Counted from the stretch's first letter, positions 52,380-62,910 are shown. The stretch is 64,000 nt of DNA from Mucilaginibacter ginkgonis (GCF_009754905.2 NZ_CP066775.1:1-64000), one strand, 5' to 3'. Numbers and translations are program-made. Notes: a model not told the origin generated them from the sequence alone.

Positions 52380-53375
52380 ATGCCTCAAAGATTAACTAAT
52401 TTGAAGTATGCGTCACGCATAGTCTGTCTTGCAGCCGTAGTTGCATCAACTTTTCATTTAAGCACTTTAGGAAACATAACTATTGCATCTATTGTAGGCA
52501 ATACTGTAATTGTAGGTTTAAGTATTATTGCTGCGTTTATAGCGTTCAGATCAAAGGAATCACAAGGGCGATATTTATATGCTTTATTCATCGCATTCTA
52601 CATTTTGAACGCCGGTTGGCTATATAACACCATAGTATTAAAGTGGCTCCGCATAGTGCTATACAATCTCGAGGCTGCGTTCACAGGAGTTTTATATGTT
52701 CTGGCTAATCAACACTTTCCTCAGCAAACAACTTTAGAAGATGTAAAAGAGAAAATCGGGTTCAGGCCTTTGCGTTCTTATCTGTTGTTTCTTCTAAAAC
52801 GTGGAAATTTATGGAAGTATGCATTTCTGTTTTTGTTTATAGTGGGCAGTACATTGCAAGTTTTGCATATTTCGCCTTTAGGAATGAATGTTTGTATTAT
52901 CTTAACTGGATTATGTTATATATACATAAGCTATAACGGTTACGCTATTAGTAGCAGGAACAGTTTACTTTGGTTATTCTGGGGAGTATTGAGTTACGTG
53001 ATACTTATATTGTTAGCGGCTATTGTAAGTGTTTTTCTTCCGTTACATACTTCCTTATTTTATCCTGTAATATCTATTTGTAAGAGCTTAGTGTTATTTA
53101 TAATGGTGTTTATGAGTGTGTTCTTTGCGGACACCTTCGATACAGGTTTTATTATCAAACGTACCGTTGTAGATGGTTCTTTATTCATTTTAGTAGTATT
53201 AATCTATAATGTAGCTGAACATTATTTGCTTCATGTCATCAATGAACATTTTGAAATCAATAATACGTTTACTGCGTCTTTGCTATCTGGCATTTTGGTG
53301 CTTACGATTTCACCACTACACCATAAAATGGAAGTGTATCTTAATTCCAAATTTAAGAAAAACACAAACCACTAA
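52380..53375 (+). CDS. polytopic membrane protein, unknown
   Basis: 331 residues, about nine hydrophobic helices and a basic C-terminal tail (YLNSKFKKNTNH). The cytosolic loop after helix four (QTTLEDVKEKIGFRP) is the only polar stretch. The layout resembles the membrane part of 7TM-type sensors without a catalytic domain. No family recognised. It converges with the YitT gene, 52 bases apart. Confidence 0.6.
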   Translation: MPQRLTNLKYASRIVCLAAVVASTFHLSTLGNITIASIVGNTVIVGLSIIAAFIAFRSKESQGRYLYALFIAFYILNAGWLYNTIVLKWLRIVLYNLEAAFTGVLYVLANQHFPQQTTLEDVKEKIGFRPLRSYLLFLLKRGNLWKYAFLFLFIVGSTLQVLHISPLGMNVCIILTGLCYIYISYNGYAISSRNSLLWLFWGVLSYVILILLAAIVSVFLPLHTSLFYPVISICKSLVLFIMVFMSVFFADTFDTGFIIKRTVVDGSLFILVVLIYNVAEHYLLHVINEHFEINNTFTASLLSGILVLTISPLHHKMEVYLNSKFKKNTNH

Positions 53376-53427
53376 TTCACCTGTGGAAACTGCTGTAAGG
53401 GATCTAAAAGTGGTAACATTAATATCT

Positions 53428-54297
53428 TTAATGCCTCGCTCTTTTCTTCAAAACGCCACCTGCTGCCTCTTTAATTGTGCTTGTAAAAATGAATGCCTTT
53501 GGGTCTATTTCATTTACTAAGTTTCTCAATTTACGAACTTCCAGTCGGGTGACCACGGTAAAAACAATATCAGCAGGTTGACTTACATCGAAACTATTTT
53601 TTAAGAAACCACGTTCGCCCTTATAAATGGTTATGCCCCTGCCAAGCTCCATAACCAAAGCTTTTTTTACCAATTCGCTTTCACCGGATATAATCGTTAC
53701 TCCGGTATATTCTTCAAGGCCTTCAATTACAAAACTTATTGTTTTCGAAGCAGCATAATAAGTAAGTATAGAATATAATGCTGTAGGAAGTCCCAATTTA
53801 ACGGCTGCTATTAAAAAAATAACAATGTTTATCCCTAATATAATTTCGCTAATGGTAAAACTAATGCGTTTGCCCGTATACAATGCCAAAACCTCAATGC
53901 CGTCAAGTGCGCATCCACCCCTTATTGCCAGTCCAACACCTATACCCATAAATACCCCGCCAAATATGGATACGAGAAGTTTATCCGATGTGATATGAGG
54001 ATAAGGTACAAAGTGTAAACATAGACCTAGCGCAATGACAGCGGCCAAGGTTTTAAAAGCAAAAGATTTATCAACCTGGAAAGCTCCCATAATGATGAAA
54101 GGAATATTTACCAATACGATAACATAAGCGATGTCGAACTCATAAAGTTCATGTAGCATCAGCGAAATACCGGTTACACCTCCGTCAAAAAATTGATTTG
54201 GAACCAAAAATCCTTTTAGGGCAAAACCGCAAAAAAGAATACCAATGCTGGTATATAAAATATCTGCCAGCCATTGCGGTAAATGTAAGTTTTTCAT
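53428..54297 (-). CDS. YitT family membrane protein (DUF161/DUF2179)
   Basis: 289 residues. Five or six membrane helices in the first 200 residues with SIGILFCGFALKGFLVPNQF, FDGGVTGISLMLHEL and GIGVGLAIRGGCALDGIEVL, the last being a YitT hallmark. The C-terminal DUF2179 cytosolic domain is SFVIEGLEEYTGVTIISGES, then ITIYKGERGFLK and VVTRLEVRKLRNLVNEIDP. Function uncharacterised; a transporter is suspected for the family. It is downstream of the HD-domain gene on the same strand, 12 bases apart. Confidence 0.92.
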   Translation of the reverse strand: MKNLHLPQWLADILYTSIGILFCGFALKGFLVPNQFFDGGVTGISLMLHELYEFDIAYVIVLVNIPFIIMGAFQVDKSFAFKTLAAVIALGLCLHFVPYPHITSDKLLVSIFGGVFMGIGVGLAIRGGCALDGIEVLALYTGKRISFTISEIILGINIVIFLIAAVKLGLPTALYSILTYYAASKTISFVIEGLEEYTGVTIISGESELVKKALVMELGRGITIYKGERGFLKNSFDVSQPADIVFTVVTRLEVRKLRNLVNEIDPKAFIFTSTIKEAAGGVLKKRARH

Positions 54298-54309
54298 AAA
54301 CTTCAGGAA

Positions 54310-54888
54310 CTACGAAATTTTAGATTTCACTTGTTGCAAATGTTGATGTTTTTTTTCTTGCCTTAATGCAATAGCAGATTTGGTAAAATAATTATGGTTC
54401 TCTAGAAATTTGACCTGCAATTTATTCCAGTCGTTTTCATTGTCTAAAAAACCGAAAACACAAAGTTCATTGTATAATTTATCACCAATTGTAAAAAAAT
54501 CATCGCGGCCAAGATAGTCCAGATCTGCATCTGCCAATATTTCCTCGAGATGAGTTTTCGGTGATTGCGGAATTTTGGTGGCCATGATCATTCCACAGAT
54601 CTTGTCAATTTCAGCTTCACTGTAATCAAACATAGGCAATGCTTCTCTAGCAATGCGGCAGGATTCTTCTTCATGATCTTTAGCCCCTTTTAAAAACCCA
54701 GAATCGTGATACCAGGCAGCTGTTAAAAGTAGTTTCATATCAGCGACAGAAATGCATTCATCAATACCAATTTTCTCCGCCGAATTATAAACATCTTGTA
54801 TATGTTCAACGCTGTGATAAGATAAATGCCTTGGAAGTTCTTTGCTTAACTTCTTGATAATGAATTTACCTGCCTTCTTAAATTTCAT
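54310..54888 (-). CDS. HD-domain metal-dependent phosphohydrolase
   Basis: 192 residues. H-HD-D ligands: His in YHSVEHIQDVYN, the HD pair in AAWYHDSGFLKG, and Asp in ILADADLDYLGRDDF. This layout is close to HD proteins that hydrolyse nucleotides or their signalling derivatives. Substrate unknown. Located beside a bank of adenylate cyclases transcribed the other way, which makes a cyclic-nucleotide-related role worth considering, but that is inference. Confidence 0.88.
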   Translation of the reverse strand: MKFKKAGKFIIKKLSKELPRHLSYHSVEHIQDVYNSAEKIGIDECISVADMKLLLTAAWYHDSGFLKGAKDHEEESCRIAREALPMFDYSEAEIDKICGMIMATKIPQSPKTHLEEILADADLDYLGRDDFFTIGDKLYNELCVFGFLDNENDWNKLQVKFLENHNYFTKSAIALRQEKKHQHLQQVKSKIS

Positions 54889-55035
54889 ACTACCTATAAA
54901 ATTAAAATTCTAATATATTAATATCTGTATTAAAAAATCGAGAAACCTACATTTCAGTTTTGAAAAATAATGGTTATTATTGGTAATCACTTTCAATCTT
55001 ATTATCGACAGTGAGCAACCAACCTTGTTATATTT

Positions 55036-57063
55036 ATGGATGAGAGAAATTTTAAAATCTCAAAAGCCTTTCCATTTGGAAATGATCTGATTATACTAGG
55101 TTTATTATTCATTTCGCAACTATTAGTAGCGAATGTCAAAGCAGCAGACAAAACAATTCCTGAATACCACCCTCACAAAATACCTGCTAGTGGTATTTCG
55201 CTTGTCAATTGGAGATTTCATGAGGGTAGTGATATCCGCTGGTCAAAAGAAAAATTTGACGATAGCGAATAGCCGATTTTGGACCTAAGTATAGACATCA
55301 CTCAATTTGAAAAGCTAAAAAAGTCCGGAACAGGCTGGGGAAGACTTCACCTGAAGATTGACAGTTCAGCTACCAGTTGGCCTATGGCCGCAAATATATT
55401 AGGAATGGCGGCCTCAGAAATTTACGTAAACGGGAAATTGGTAAAGCAAAATGGTTTTATAGCAAAAAATTCAAATGAAACATCTGCCACCAATACGACG
55501 GAAATAATAGCCCTCAATCTAAAGCCCGGAGTTGATAACGTGATTGCAGTTAAGTTAGGCTACGTAGGGGGAATACCTTATTTATCACCGAATTTTACCC
55601 CCTTACCAACTTTTACTTTTACATTAAATTCTTATCAAAATGCAATAATCAGTCAGCGGTCCGAGAATTCTTCAGCTAAGAATAGTCTGATAACGATAGC
55701 GATCATTATAGGGGTTTTCCTGATACTCGCCACTGAGCACATGATTAATGCATCATTGGCGCAATATAAGCTGGTATATTTTTATTACGCCCTGTTTTGT
55801 GTGTTGTTTGCCATCAGCCTGCTGATCTGGGCATTCTCTCCAACAATGGACAATATTCGTATTTTCATGTGGGGAGTCTTTTCTGTTTCCATCTTATTTA
55901 TCATCATCTATCTTTTTTTGATTCTGACAGTTTATGCATTGTTCGACTTTCAAAACCGGATGATATTTTATTCGCTTTGTATTGTAGGTCTCGGTGGTAT
56001 TATAAGTGAATATTACAGCGAGATTGCAGCATACATCTTCTGCAGTAATATTTTCCCTATACTCTGCCTTATCGAAAGTGCCCGAATAGCGATATGGGCT
56101 GTAAAGCATAAAAAAAAGGACGCCACTCTAATCCTTACCGGCATTTCCTTATGTATGGTGTTTAATACGTGGTCAGTATTCTTAGACCAAGGAACGACTC
56201 TCGCAGTCGTCGTTTTTAATTTATCTTTTTTAAGCTTTCCGATTGGCATGTCCTTTTACCTTGCTTTCCAGATGGCGCAAAACAACAGAACGCTTAAGTC
56301 TACCTTAATAGAAGTAGAAAGTCTTTCCGCTCAAACCATTGCCCAGGAACAGGAGAAGCAACATATTTTAACAAATCAGAAGGCTATGTTAGAGGCTGAA
56401 GTGATGGAGCGAACGCGCGAACTTAATCAGTCACTGGAAAGGTCTGACTCCCTGCTTAAAAATATACTCCCCGCAGATATAGCTGAAGAATTAAAAACAA
56501 GTGGCGGGTCTGAAGCCCGTTTATTCGATGAAGTAACGGTGCTATTTACAGACTTTGTAAACTTCACCACAATTAGCGAATGGCTATCACCAAAAGAGTT
56601 GGTAAATGAATTACATTATTGTTTTAAAGCATTTGATGAAATCATGTCCAGATATGGTATTGAGAAAATAAAAACAATTGGAGATGCTTACTTGGCTGTT
56701 GCCGGTCTTCCTAATCCTGATAGTAAACATGCTTCGAACGCGATAAATGCAGCAATTGAAGTAGCAGCATTTATTAGCAAGCGAAAACAACAATTGGGTG
56801 ATAAGACATTTGATGTTCGTATTGGTGTGCATAGTGGTAGCGTCGTTGCTGGAATAGTAGGTGTTAAAAAATTTGCCTATGACATTTGGGGCGACACGGT
56901 CAATACCGCTGCGCGTATGGAACAAAATAGTGAGCCAGGGAAAATTAATGTATCTGAAAAAACTTATGCACTAGTAAAAGACACGTTTAGCTTTACTTAC
57001 CGTGGCGAGATAGCCGCTAAGAATAAAGGGAATTTAAAAATGTATTTTGCAAATGGTATATAA
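55036..57063 (+). pseudogene. adenylate cyclase 1 of a tandem array, interrupted by an in-frame TAG
   Basis: 676 codons in one frame with one amber codon (TAG, 55270-55272) at codon 79. The full length matches paralogue 4 (660 residues). At this place paralogue 4 reads DDSSWQQ and this one DDSE-stop-PI, so a conserved Trp codon TGG has become TAG by a single base change. Order: N-terminal hydrophobic segment, beta-sandwich extracellular domain (like carbohydrate-binding or 7TMR-DISM-type), about seven membrane helices (about 215-410), signalling coiled coil, cyclase domain (about 500-670) with FTDFVNF, GDAYLAV, YDIWGDTVNTAARME. Translation may restart downstream or the gene may be dead. Confidence 0.85.
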
Positions 57064-57096
57064 ATCGCTAAATGAGATGTAAAAAGCGTTTCCGAG

Positions 57097-59052
57097 ATGA
57101 AAAAACTATCGCTAATTTTTCTATTGCTATTTGTAACTAGGCTAACCATTGCTGCTACAAAATCAGACTCCGTTTTGCAGATTAAGCAAATACCGGAATT
57201 TGGTCTGGGACTACTTCAGTGGAAGCAGATTTCTGCAGACAAGCCTGAATACGCAGCCCCAACTTATAATGATTCTCAATGGAAGCTGATAAACCCGTAC
57301 CTGCCCTTATCAATGCTTCCACCGGGAATACTAAACCATGTTGGCTGGATTCGCTTTAAATTTCGCTTATCGCCCCAATTGACACACAGCACCGCATTGT
57401 ATATTTATAATCCTGCTTCAGCTATCGAAATATACTTAAATGGAAAGCTTATAGAACGACGTGGTATAATTAACTTGAATGACAATAGTGGTCAGTCCGT
57501 ATTTGATGTAAGACCCCTAGGTATACCTGTAACAGGTGATAGCGTTCAGACACTTGCTATCAGATATGCACGCGATAAGTTTTTTAACAATTTTAATGAA
57601 ACTGGGTATCAGGGTATTGCTGCAGTTGTTATATGTACACTACCAGAAATCAACAATAGAATTTATAGTAACATACTTCATCTCTCTTATATTGATGGTA
57701 TTTGTATAGGCATCCTGACCTTGCTCACAATCTTTCACTTCCTCTTATTTTACTTTGACCGATCTGACTTCGCCAATATTCATTTTGCTGGATTAACACT
57801 ATGTTACCTTGCCAGTTATATCGTGAACGGTACACCATTTGTCACCATTAACAGTACTGGGTACTTAATTATTGGTGTTATTTCAAACTTGGCTGCAATA
57901 GCCAGTTATTTTCAATTTAAGGCAGTTAGTTACTTATTTAATCTCAATTACAAAAAAATTGGTTGGTTGATACTTGTATTAAATTTGCTTTTAGCAATTG
58001 TTGCTATATTTTCTAACACTCCCGCAGTATATACTTCATTTCTGATGTTATTTACCTCATTTCCAAGCGTTTTTTTAGTTTTCAAAGCAGCGCTATTAAA
58101 AATAAGAGGAGCTATAATAATCGGTATCGGGTTTTTAATTTCATTTGTCAGTTTATTTATTTACACCACCTACTTAAATGTCGATGGGGTTAGAGTAAAT
58201 CGTTTTATATATGATATTTCTATCGCCGGAATCACACTTGGTATATCTTTAAGCATTTCTTTTTGTTTAAGTAAAACTTTTGCTCAAAAAAGCCGACTGC
58301 TGGTATTCAAACTAAAAGAGGTTGAAAAACTTTCACAAGAAAAACAGGACATACTTACCCATCAGAAAGCTAAGTTGGAAATTGAAGTGGCTGAGCGGAC
58401 AATAGAACTTAACAGATCACTGACTAGATCTGACAACCTACTTCTCAATATACTCCCTGCAGATGTCGCTGAGGAATTGAAAGAAAAAGGTAGCGCTGAT
58501 GCGCGATCCTTTGATGAGGTTTCCGTGCTTTTCACTGACTTTGTAAACTTTACTGCCATTGGAGAAATGCTTGGCCCGAAGCAACTGGTAGATGAATTGC
58601 ACCAGTGTTTTAAAGCCTTTGACGATATTATGGTCAAGCATCAAATGGAAAAGATCAAAACTATAGGTGATGCCTACCTTGCTGTTTCGGGACTACCTAA
58701 CGCCGATTTATATCACGCTAAAAATGCAATTAAGGCGGGCTTAGAGATAATATCCTTTGTTAAACAAAGACGAGACTTAGTCGGAGACAAGACATTTGAT
58801 GTTCGTGTCGGCGTACACAGTGGTCCAGTGGTAGCAGGTATTGTCGGTGTAAAAAAGTTTGCATATGATATTTGGGGCGATACGGTAAATACCGCTGCGC
58901 GTATGGAGCAAAATAGTGTCCCTGGAAAAATTAATGTTTCAGAAAGGACCTATGACCTAGTTAAAGACCAATTCGTTTTTAATTACCGTGGAGAGATTGA
59001 TGCAAAAAATAAAGGAGCTTTGAAGATGTATTTTGCAGAAAGAGAAATATGA
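57097..59052 (+). CDS. adenylate cyclase 2 (7TM receptor-type class III cyclase)
   Basis: 651 residues. Signal sequence (MKKLSLIFLLLFVTRLTIAA), extracellular beta-sandwich (SDSVLQIKQIPEF, YNDSQWKLINPYLP, VGWIRFKFRL; about 25-190), seven or so membrane helices (200-400), coiled coil (KLKEVEKLSQEKQDI), catalytic domain from about 470: two metal Asp (FTDFVNF, IGDAYLAV), Lys in EKIKTIGD, Asp of YDIWGD for adenine choice, and the Asn/Arg pair in NTAARME. All cyclase residues intact, so ATP to cAMP is expected. It follows paralogue 1 by 33 bases and overlaps paralogue 3 by ATGA. Confidence 0.92.
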   Translation: MKKLSLIFLLLFVTRLTIAATKSDSVLQIKQIPEFGLGLLQWKQISADKPEYAAPTYNDSQWKLINPYLPLSMLPPGILNHVGWIRFKFRLSPQLTHSTALYIYNPASAIEIYLNGKLIERRGIINLNDNSGQSVFDVRPLGIPVTGDSVQTLAIRYARDKFFNNFNETGYQGIAAVVICTLPEINNRIYSNILHLSYIDGICIGILTLLTIFHFLLFYFDRSDFANIHFAGLTLCYLASYIVNGTPFVTINSTGYLIIGVISNLAAIASYFQFKAVSYLFNLNYKKIGWLILVLNLLLAIVAIFSNTPAVYTSFLMLFTSFPSVFLVFKAALLKIRGAIIIGIGFLISFVSLFIYTTYLNVDGVRVNRFIYDISIAGITLGISLSISFCLSKTFAQKSRLLVFKLKEVEKLSQEKQDILTHQKAKLEIEVAERTIELNRSLTRSDNLLLNILPADVAEELKEKGSADARSFDEVSVLFTDFVNFTAIGEMLGPKQLVDELHQCFKAFDDIMVKHQMEKIKTIGDAYLAVSGLPNADLYHAKNAIKAGLEIISFVKQRRDLVGDKTFDVRVGVHSGPVVAGIVGVKKFAYDIWGDTVNTAARMEQNSVPGKINVSERTYDLVKDQFVFNYRGEIDAKNKGALKMYFAEREI

Positions 59053-60926
59053 GGATTTTATATTTTCTTTTGCTGATAATATACACCTTTAGCGCTACAG
59101 GAGAAGCCCCCAAATTCCATGCTAACAATTACCAAAAAAAGACCCTAGCAGGGATTATGTCCATGCCTGATGACAGCAATAAATTAAGGGCTTATTTTAC
59201 TTATGCGGATGTTTCACCCTTTTTAGGAAGTAATCACGCGATGTTGGTCGAGACATCTTCCAAAATGAAGACTTTGGCTAAAAAGTTACATTTGCCTGAA
59301 TATGAATTGGAATACTATCTGTTCATCAATCATTATCACAGCCGAATAAATGATTACGCAAAAGCGTCTGACGATATTAATAAAGCGCTGGAGTTATCTA
59401 GAAAATTGGGTGATAAGGTTGCTACAATTCATGCATTAATTCATAAGGCAGGTTCTTATGTATTTTTAGTTGAATATAATAAAGCTCTAGAAACTTATAA
59501 TCAAGCGCTAAATATAGCAAGGCAAATAAAAAACAAGGAATTAAGAAATGATAGAATTGGCGATGTTTTGACGCGTATAGCCAAAGTTTATTCAGATAAT
59601 TTAAAAAAATACGATATCGCTTTAAATTATGACAATCAAGCTGAAACAATATTAAAGGGAGAGGCGGAAGACTTTCAATTGGGATTAGCCTACGCACAAC
59701 TTGCTAAAGACAATATGTATTTACAGCGTTACCTTGAGGCATATATCTATGCCTCATTGTTTCTCAAAACAAAGGCCACATTTAATTACTTTGTAAACAG
59801 TGAAATTTATAACACATTAGGTAAAATTTATGCAAACGCTCCTGATAATGTCCTCGTAAAAATTGGCGTTGAGCCGAAAGAAAGATTTATAAAGGCTATC
59901 GCATCAATCGATAAATCTATTCAACTGTCAGAGCAAGCTGATGGATATTTGCCAAATATCAGCCAGGGGCTAAAAGATCTGAGTGAAATTTATGGTGCAC
60001 AAAAAGATTATAAAAAGGCTTACTTAAATTATAAGCAATATATTATAGACCGGGATAGCCTTGAAAATCAGAATGTCGTGAGACGAATGTTAGAGACTCA
60101 ACTAAACAATGATTTTCAAAAGCAAACCGATTCTTTAAAATTTAGACAACGTTTAACATCTTCTGAACTGCGTGTTAAGAAAATTCAAAGCTATTATTTT
60201 GCCGGAGGGATTTTTGTCCTGTTGATATTGTCGTTTTTTGTATATCGAAACTACCGGAAAGCGGCTTATAATAACAAACGTTCGGATAACTTGCTATTAA
60301 ATATTCTTCCTGCTGATGTTGCCGAGGAATTAAAAACAAGTGGCGGCTCAGAAGCACGTTTATTTGATGAGGTTACCGTACTATTTACAGACTTTGTCAA
60401 CTTTACGGGAATTAGTGAGACACTTACTCCAAAAGAATTGGTAAACGAGTTACATTACTGCTTTAAAGCATTTGATGAAATCATCACCAACCACAAAATT
60501 GAAAAAATCAAAACAATTGGAGACGCTTATCTTGCAGTCGCGGGACTTCCAATAGCGGACGTTGAACATGCAGATAACGCGGTTCTCGCTGCGATTGAAA
60601 TAAGTCAGTTCATAGAAAATCGCAAAGCACAGCTTGGCGATAGAACCTTCGATATCCGGATAGGCATTCATAGTGGCAGTGTTGTAGCCGGAATTGTAGG
60701 CGTTAAAAAGTTTGCATATGATATTTGGGGCGACACTGTAAATACAGCTGCTCGAATGGAACAAAATAGCGTTCCGGGAAAAATTAACATATCAGAAAAA
60801 ACCTACGACTTGATAAAAACAAGATTTAATTGTCAGTACAGAGGGGAAATTGATGCGAAGAACAAAGGAAAATTGAAAATGTATTTTGTGGGCGAAATTT
60901 CAAAGCCAAATATCACATCAGCTTAG
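59049..60926 (+). CDS. adenylate cyclase 3 (TPR-type sensor, single membrane helix)
   Basis: 625 residues. Signal peptide, then a periplasmic TPR domain (about 60-330; YAKASDDINKALELSRKLGD, EYNKALETYNQALNIARQIK, KDYKKAYLNYKQYI), one membrane helix (YYFAGGIFVLLILSFFVYRN, about 380-400), short linker (SDNLLLNILPADVAEELKTS) and a cyclase domain with the same intact motifs (FTDFVNF, GDAYLAV, YDIWGDTVNTAARME). So the sensor half was swapped while the catalytic half is nearly that of the neighbours. It overlaps gene 2 by ATGA; gene 4 starts 1 base after its stop. Confidence 0.92.
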   Translation: MRILYFLLLIIYTFSATGEAPKFHANNYQKKTLAGIMSMPDDSNKLRAYFTYADVSPFLGSNHAMLVETSSKMKTLAKKLHLPEYELEYYLFINHYHSRINDYAKASDDINKALELSRKLGDKVATIHALIHKAGSYVFLVEYNKALETYNQALNIARQIKNKELRNDRIGDVLTRIAKVYSDNLKKYDIALNYDNQAETILKGEAEDFQLGLAYAQLAKDNMYLQRYLEAYIYASLFLKTKATFNYFVNSEIYNTLGKIYANAPDNVLVKIGVEPKERFIKAIASIDKSIQLSEQADGYLPNISQGLKDLSEIYGAQKDYKKAYLNYKQYIIDRDSLENQNVVRRMLETQLNNDFQKQTDSLKFRQRLTSSELRVKKIQSYYFAGGIFVLLILSFFVYRNYRKAAYNNKRSDNLLLNILPADVAEELKTSGGSEARLFDEVTVLFTDFVNFTGISETLTPKELVNELHYCFKAFDEIITNHKIEKIKTIGDAYLAVAGLPIADVEHADNAVLAAIEISQFIENRKAQLGDRTFDIRIGIHSGSVVAGIVGVKKFAYDIWGDTVNTAARMEQNSVPGKINISEKTYDLIKTRFNCQYRGEIDAKNKGKLKMYFVGEISKPNITSA

Positions 60927-60927
60927 T

Positions 60928-62910
60928 ATGCGCATAAAATTTCTATGGATTTTCCTGAATTTGATAGTTATTCAGGAGGCTTTCGGATCCTTAAAAATAG
61001 ATACTATCAGTAAAATTATCAATCCAACAAGTGATATTGTATTGACATCGAACTGGGTTTTTCATCCAGGCGACGATAAACAATGGGCGAACCCTGACAT
61101 TGATGACAGCAGTTGGCAACAAGTAGATCCACTTCAGGATGTTAAAACTTTTACGCCCCTTAGAAAGTCTGGAATTGGCTGGCTAAGAATACACCTACCA
61201 AAAGTAAACTTAGCAGATAACCGGCTATTATCAATAAACATAACACAGTACGTAGCTTCAGAGATTTACTTAAATGGCAAAAAAATACTTCAGTTTGGCG
61301 TTGTAAGCAGCGATGCGGCGAAAGTTGTTGCCTTTCTGCCGTCTAACAGACCGTTGGATATTAGTCTTTTACCTAATGTAGAAAACGTCATTGCCTTAAG
61401 AATTGCCTATCAGGCAAAAATACCTTATTTGTCAAATTTTTATTCGCCTCTGCCGGTTTTTAAGCTTACAATAAATGATCGCCAAGAAGCTTTTAATACC
61501 TATATAGCAAGTCAACAAAAACTAACATGGTTTATCATCTTTTACACTTTTAGTGGCTCTATTCTTCTGATAATTAGCTTTATACATTTTGTCAATTTTC
61601 TATTTGATCAGCGTCAAAAAATAGATCTGTATTATTCACTTATGTGTATGATGCTTAGTTTCAACGCGCTGCCAAACGAATTATGGGGTATAGAGAGATT
61701 TGGTAAAGTAAGTACTGAAATGTGGATATATGCGGCAAATGGGGCTGTTATAGTGCCTGGGCTCCTTTTTCTGTTGTTATTAGTTTACACCATAGTTGGA
61801 TATTCCAGAAGAGCTATTTTCACAGTCATAACAATTATCGGGGTGATATTTATTGGCTCCGAATATTATCTCGGAACTGTAGGATACATTTTAGCAAGTT
61901 CAGTATTTCCGGTTTTATGTTTAGCCGAAGGTATTTATGTTTGTTTTTGGGCCATCCGTAGACGCAAAAGAGATGCTTACTTCTTGTTAATTGGCATATC
62001 CCTATTTGTGTTGTTCAATATAGTATCTTCCCTATTCGATCAAGATAGCATACTTGCGCAAGTACTATTTGAATTGTCCTTAATTAGTTTTCCGATTGGC
62101 ATGTCTTTCTTCCTTGCAATTAGAAGTGCGAATAAAAACCGGAAATTGGGATTTACCTTGGAAAAGGTAAAGAATCTTTCTTTTAGAACGATAGCACAGG
62201 AAAAGGAAAAACAGCAAATTCTTAATGATCAAAATATGTTGTTAGAAAGTGAAGTTGCTGAGCGAACCCGTGAGCTTAATCAATCTTTGCAAAGATCAGA
62301 TTCCCTTTTATTAAATATTCTTCCTGCTGATGTCGCTGAAGAACTAAAGAATAAGGGTAGCGCAAATGCGCGTCAGTTTGACAACGTAACAGTCATCTTT
62401 ACCGATTTTGTGAATTTTACAAGCGTAAGCGAAACGCTTACGCCTCAGCAACTTGTAGATGAACTTGATTTTTGCTTCAAAGCATTCGACAACATTATAG
62501 ACAAGCATCAAATAGAAAAAATAAAAACCATCGGCGATGCCTACCTCGCAGTAGCAGGGTTGCCAAACGCAAACACCAAACATGCCAACAATGCTGTAAA
62601 TGCTTCAATAGAAATAATGAGATTTGTCCAGCATCGTAAACAAGAATTCGGTGATAAGACTTTCGACATACGTATAGGTCTACATAGCGGTAGTGTGGTA
62701 GCCGGCATAGTCGGTATTAAAAAATTTGCTTACGATATCTGGGGTGATACTGTAAATACAGCTGCCCGCATGGAACAAAATAGCGAACCCGGGAAAATCA
62801 ATGTATCAGAAAAAACTTACGAATTAATACAAGATAATTACTTGTTTACTTACCGTGGAGAGATTCCAGCTAAAAATAAAGGAAATTTAAAAATGTATTT
62901 TGTATACTAA
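60928..62910 (+). CDS. adenylate cyclase 4 (7TM receptor-type)
   Basis: 660 residues from the ATG at 60928 (MRIKFLWIFLN); a start at 60886 would overlap the previous gene. Signal segment, beta-sandwich domain (WVFHPGDDKQWANPDIDDSS, SEIYLNGKKILQFG), membrane helices (205-405), coiled coil (LESEVAERTRELNQSLQRSD) and cyclase domain from about 485 with FTDFVNF, IGDAYLAV, YDIWGDTVNTAARME. All catalytic residues present. Last of the operon; its sandwich domain serves as the reference for the broken gene 1. Confidence 0.93.
   Translation: MRIKFLWIFLNLIVIQEAFGSLKIDTISKIINPTSDIVLTSNWVFHPGDDKQWANPDIDDSSWQQVDPLQDVKTFTPLRKSGIGWLRIHLPKVNLADNRLLSINITQYVASEIYLNGKKILQFGVVSSDAAKVVAFLPSNRPLDISLLPNVENVIALRIAYQAKIPYLSNFYSPLPVFKLTINDRQEAFNTYIASQQKLTWFIIFYTFSGSILLIISFIHFVNFLFDQRQKIDLYYSLMCMMLSFNALPNELWGIERFGKVSTEMWIYAANGAVIVPGLLFLLLLVYTIVGYSRRAIFTVITIIGVIFIGSEYYLGTVGYILASSVFPVLCLAEGIYVCFWAIRRRKRDAYFLLIGISLFVLFNIVSSLFDQDSILAQVLFELSLISFPIGMSFFLAIRSANKNRKLGFTLEKVKNLSFRTIAQEKEKQQILNDQNMLLESEVAERTRELNQSLQRSDSLLLNILPADVAEELKNKGSANARQFDNVTVIFTDFVNFTSVSETLTPQQLVDELDFCFKAFDNIIDKHQIEKIKTIGDAYLAVAGLPNANTKHANNAVNASIEIMRFVQHRKQEFGDKTFDIRIGLHSGSVVAGIVGIKKFAYDIWGDTVNTAARMEQNSEPGKINVSEKTYELIQDNYLFTYRGEIPAKNKGNLKMYFVY

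Larger units (their letters stand above)
55036..62910 (+). repeat. tandem array of four cyclase paralogues
   Basis: The cyclase domains are nearly the same at nucleotide level in places: around YDIWGDTVN, 56883 and 58866 read GATATTTGGGGCGA versus GACATTTGGGGCGA and stay similar into AACAAAATAGTG. This indicates recent duplication or gene conversion of the catalytic half, while sensor halves diverged. Confidence 0.85.

Noticed and set aside
56611..56925. Minus-strand frames repeated opposite each cyclase domain (also near 60450-60764)
   Set aside because: They recur only because the cyclase domains are near copies; shadows of the coding strand.
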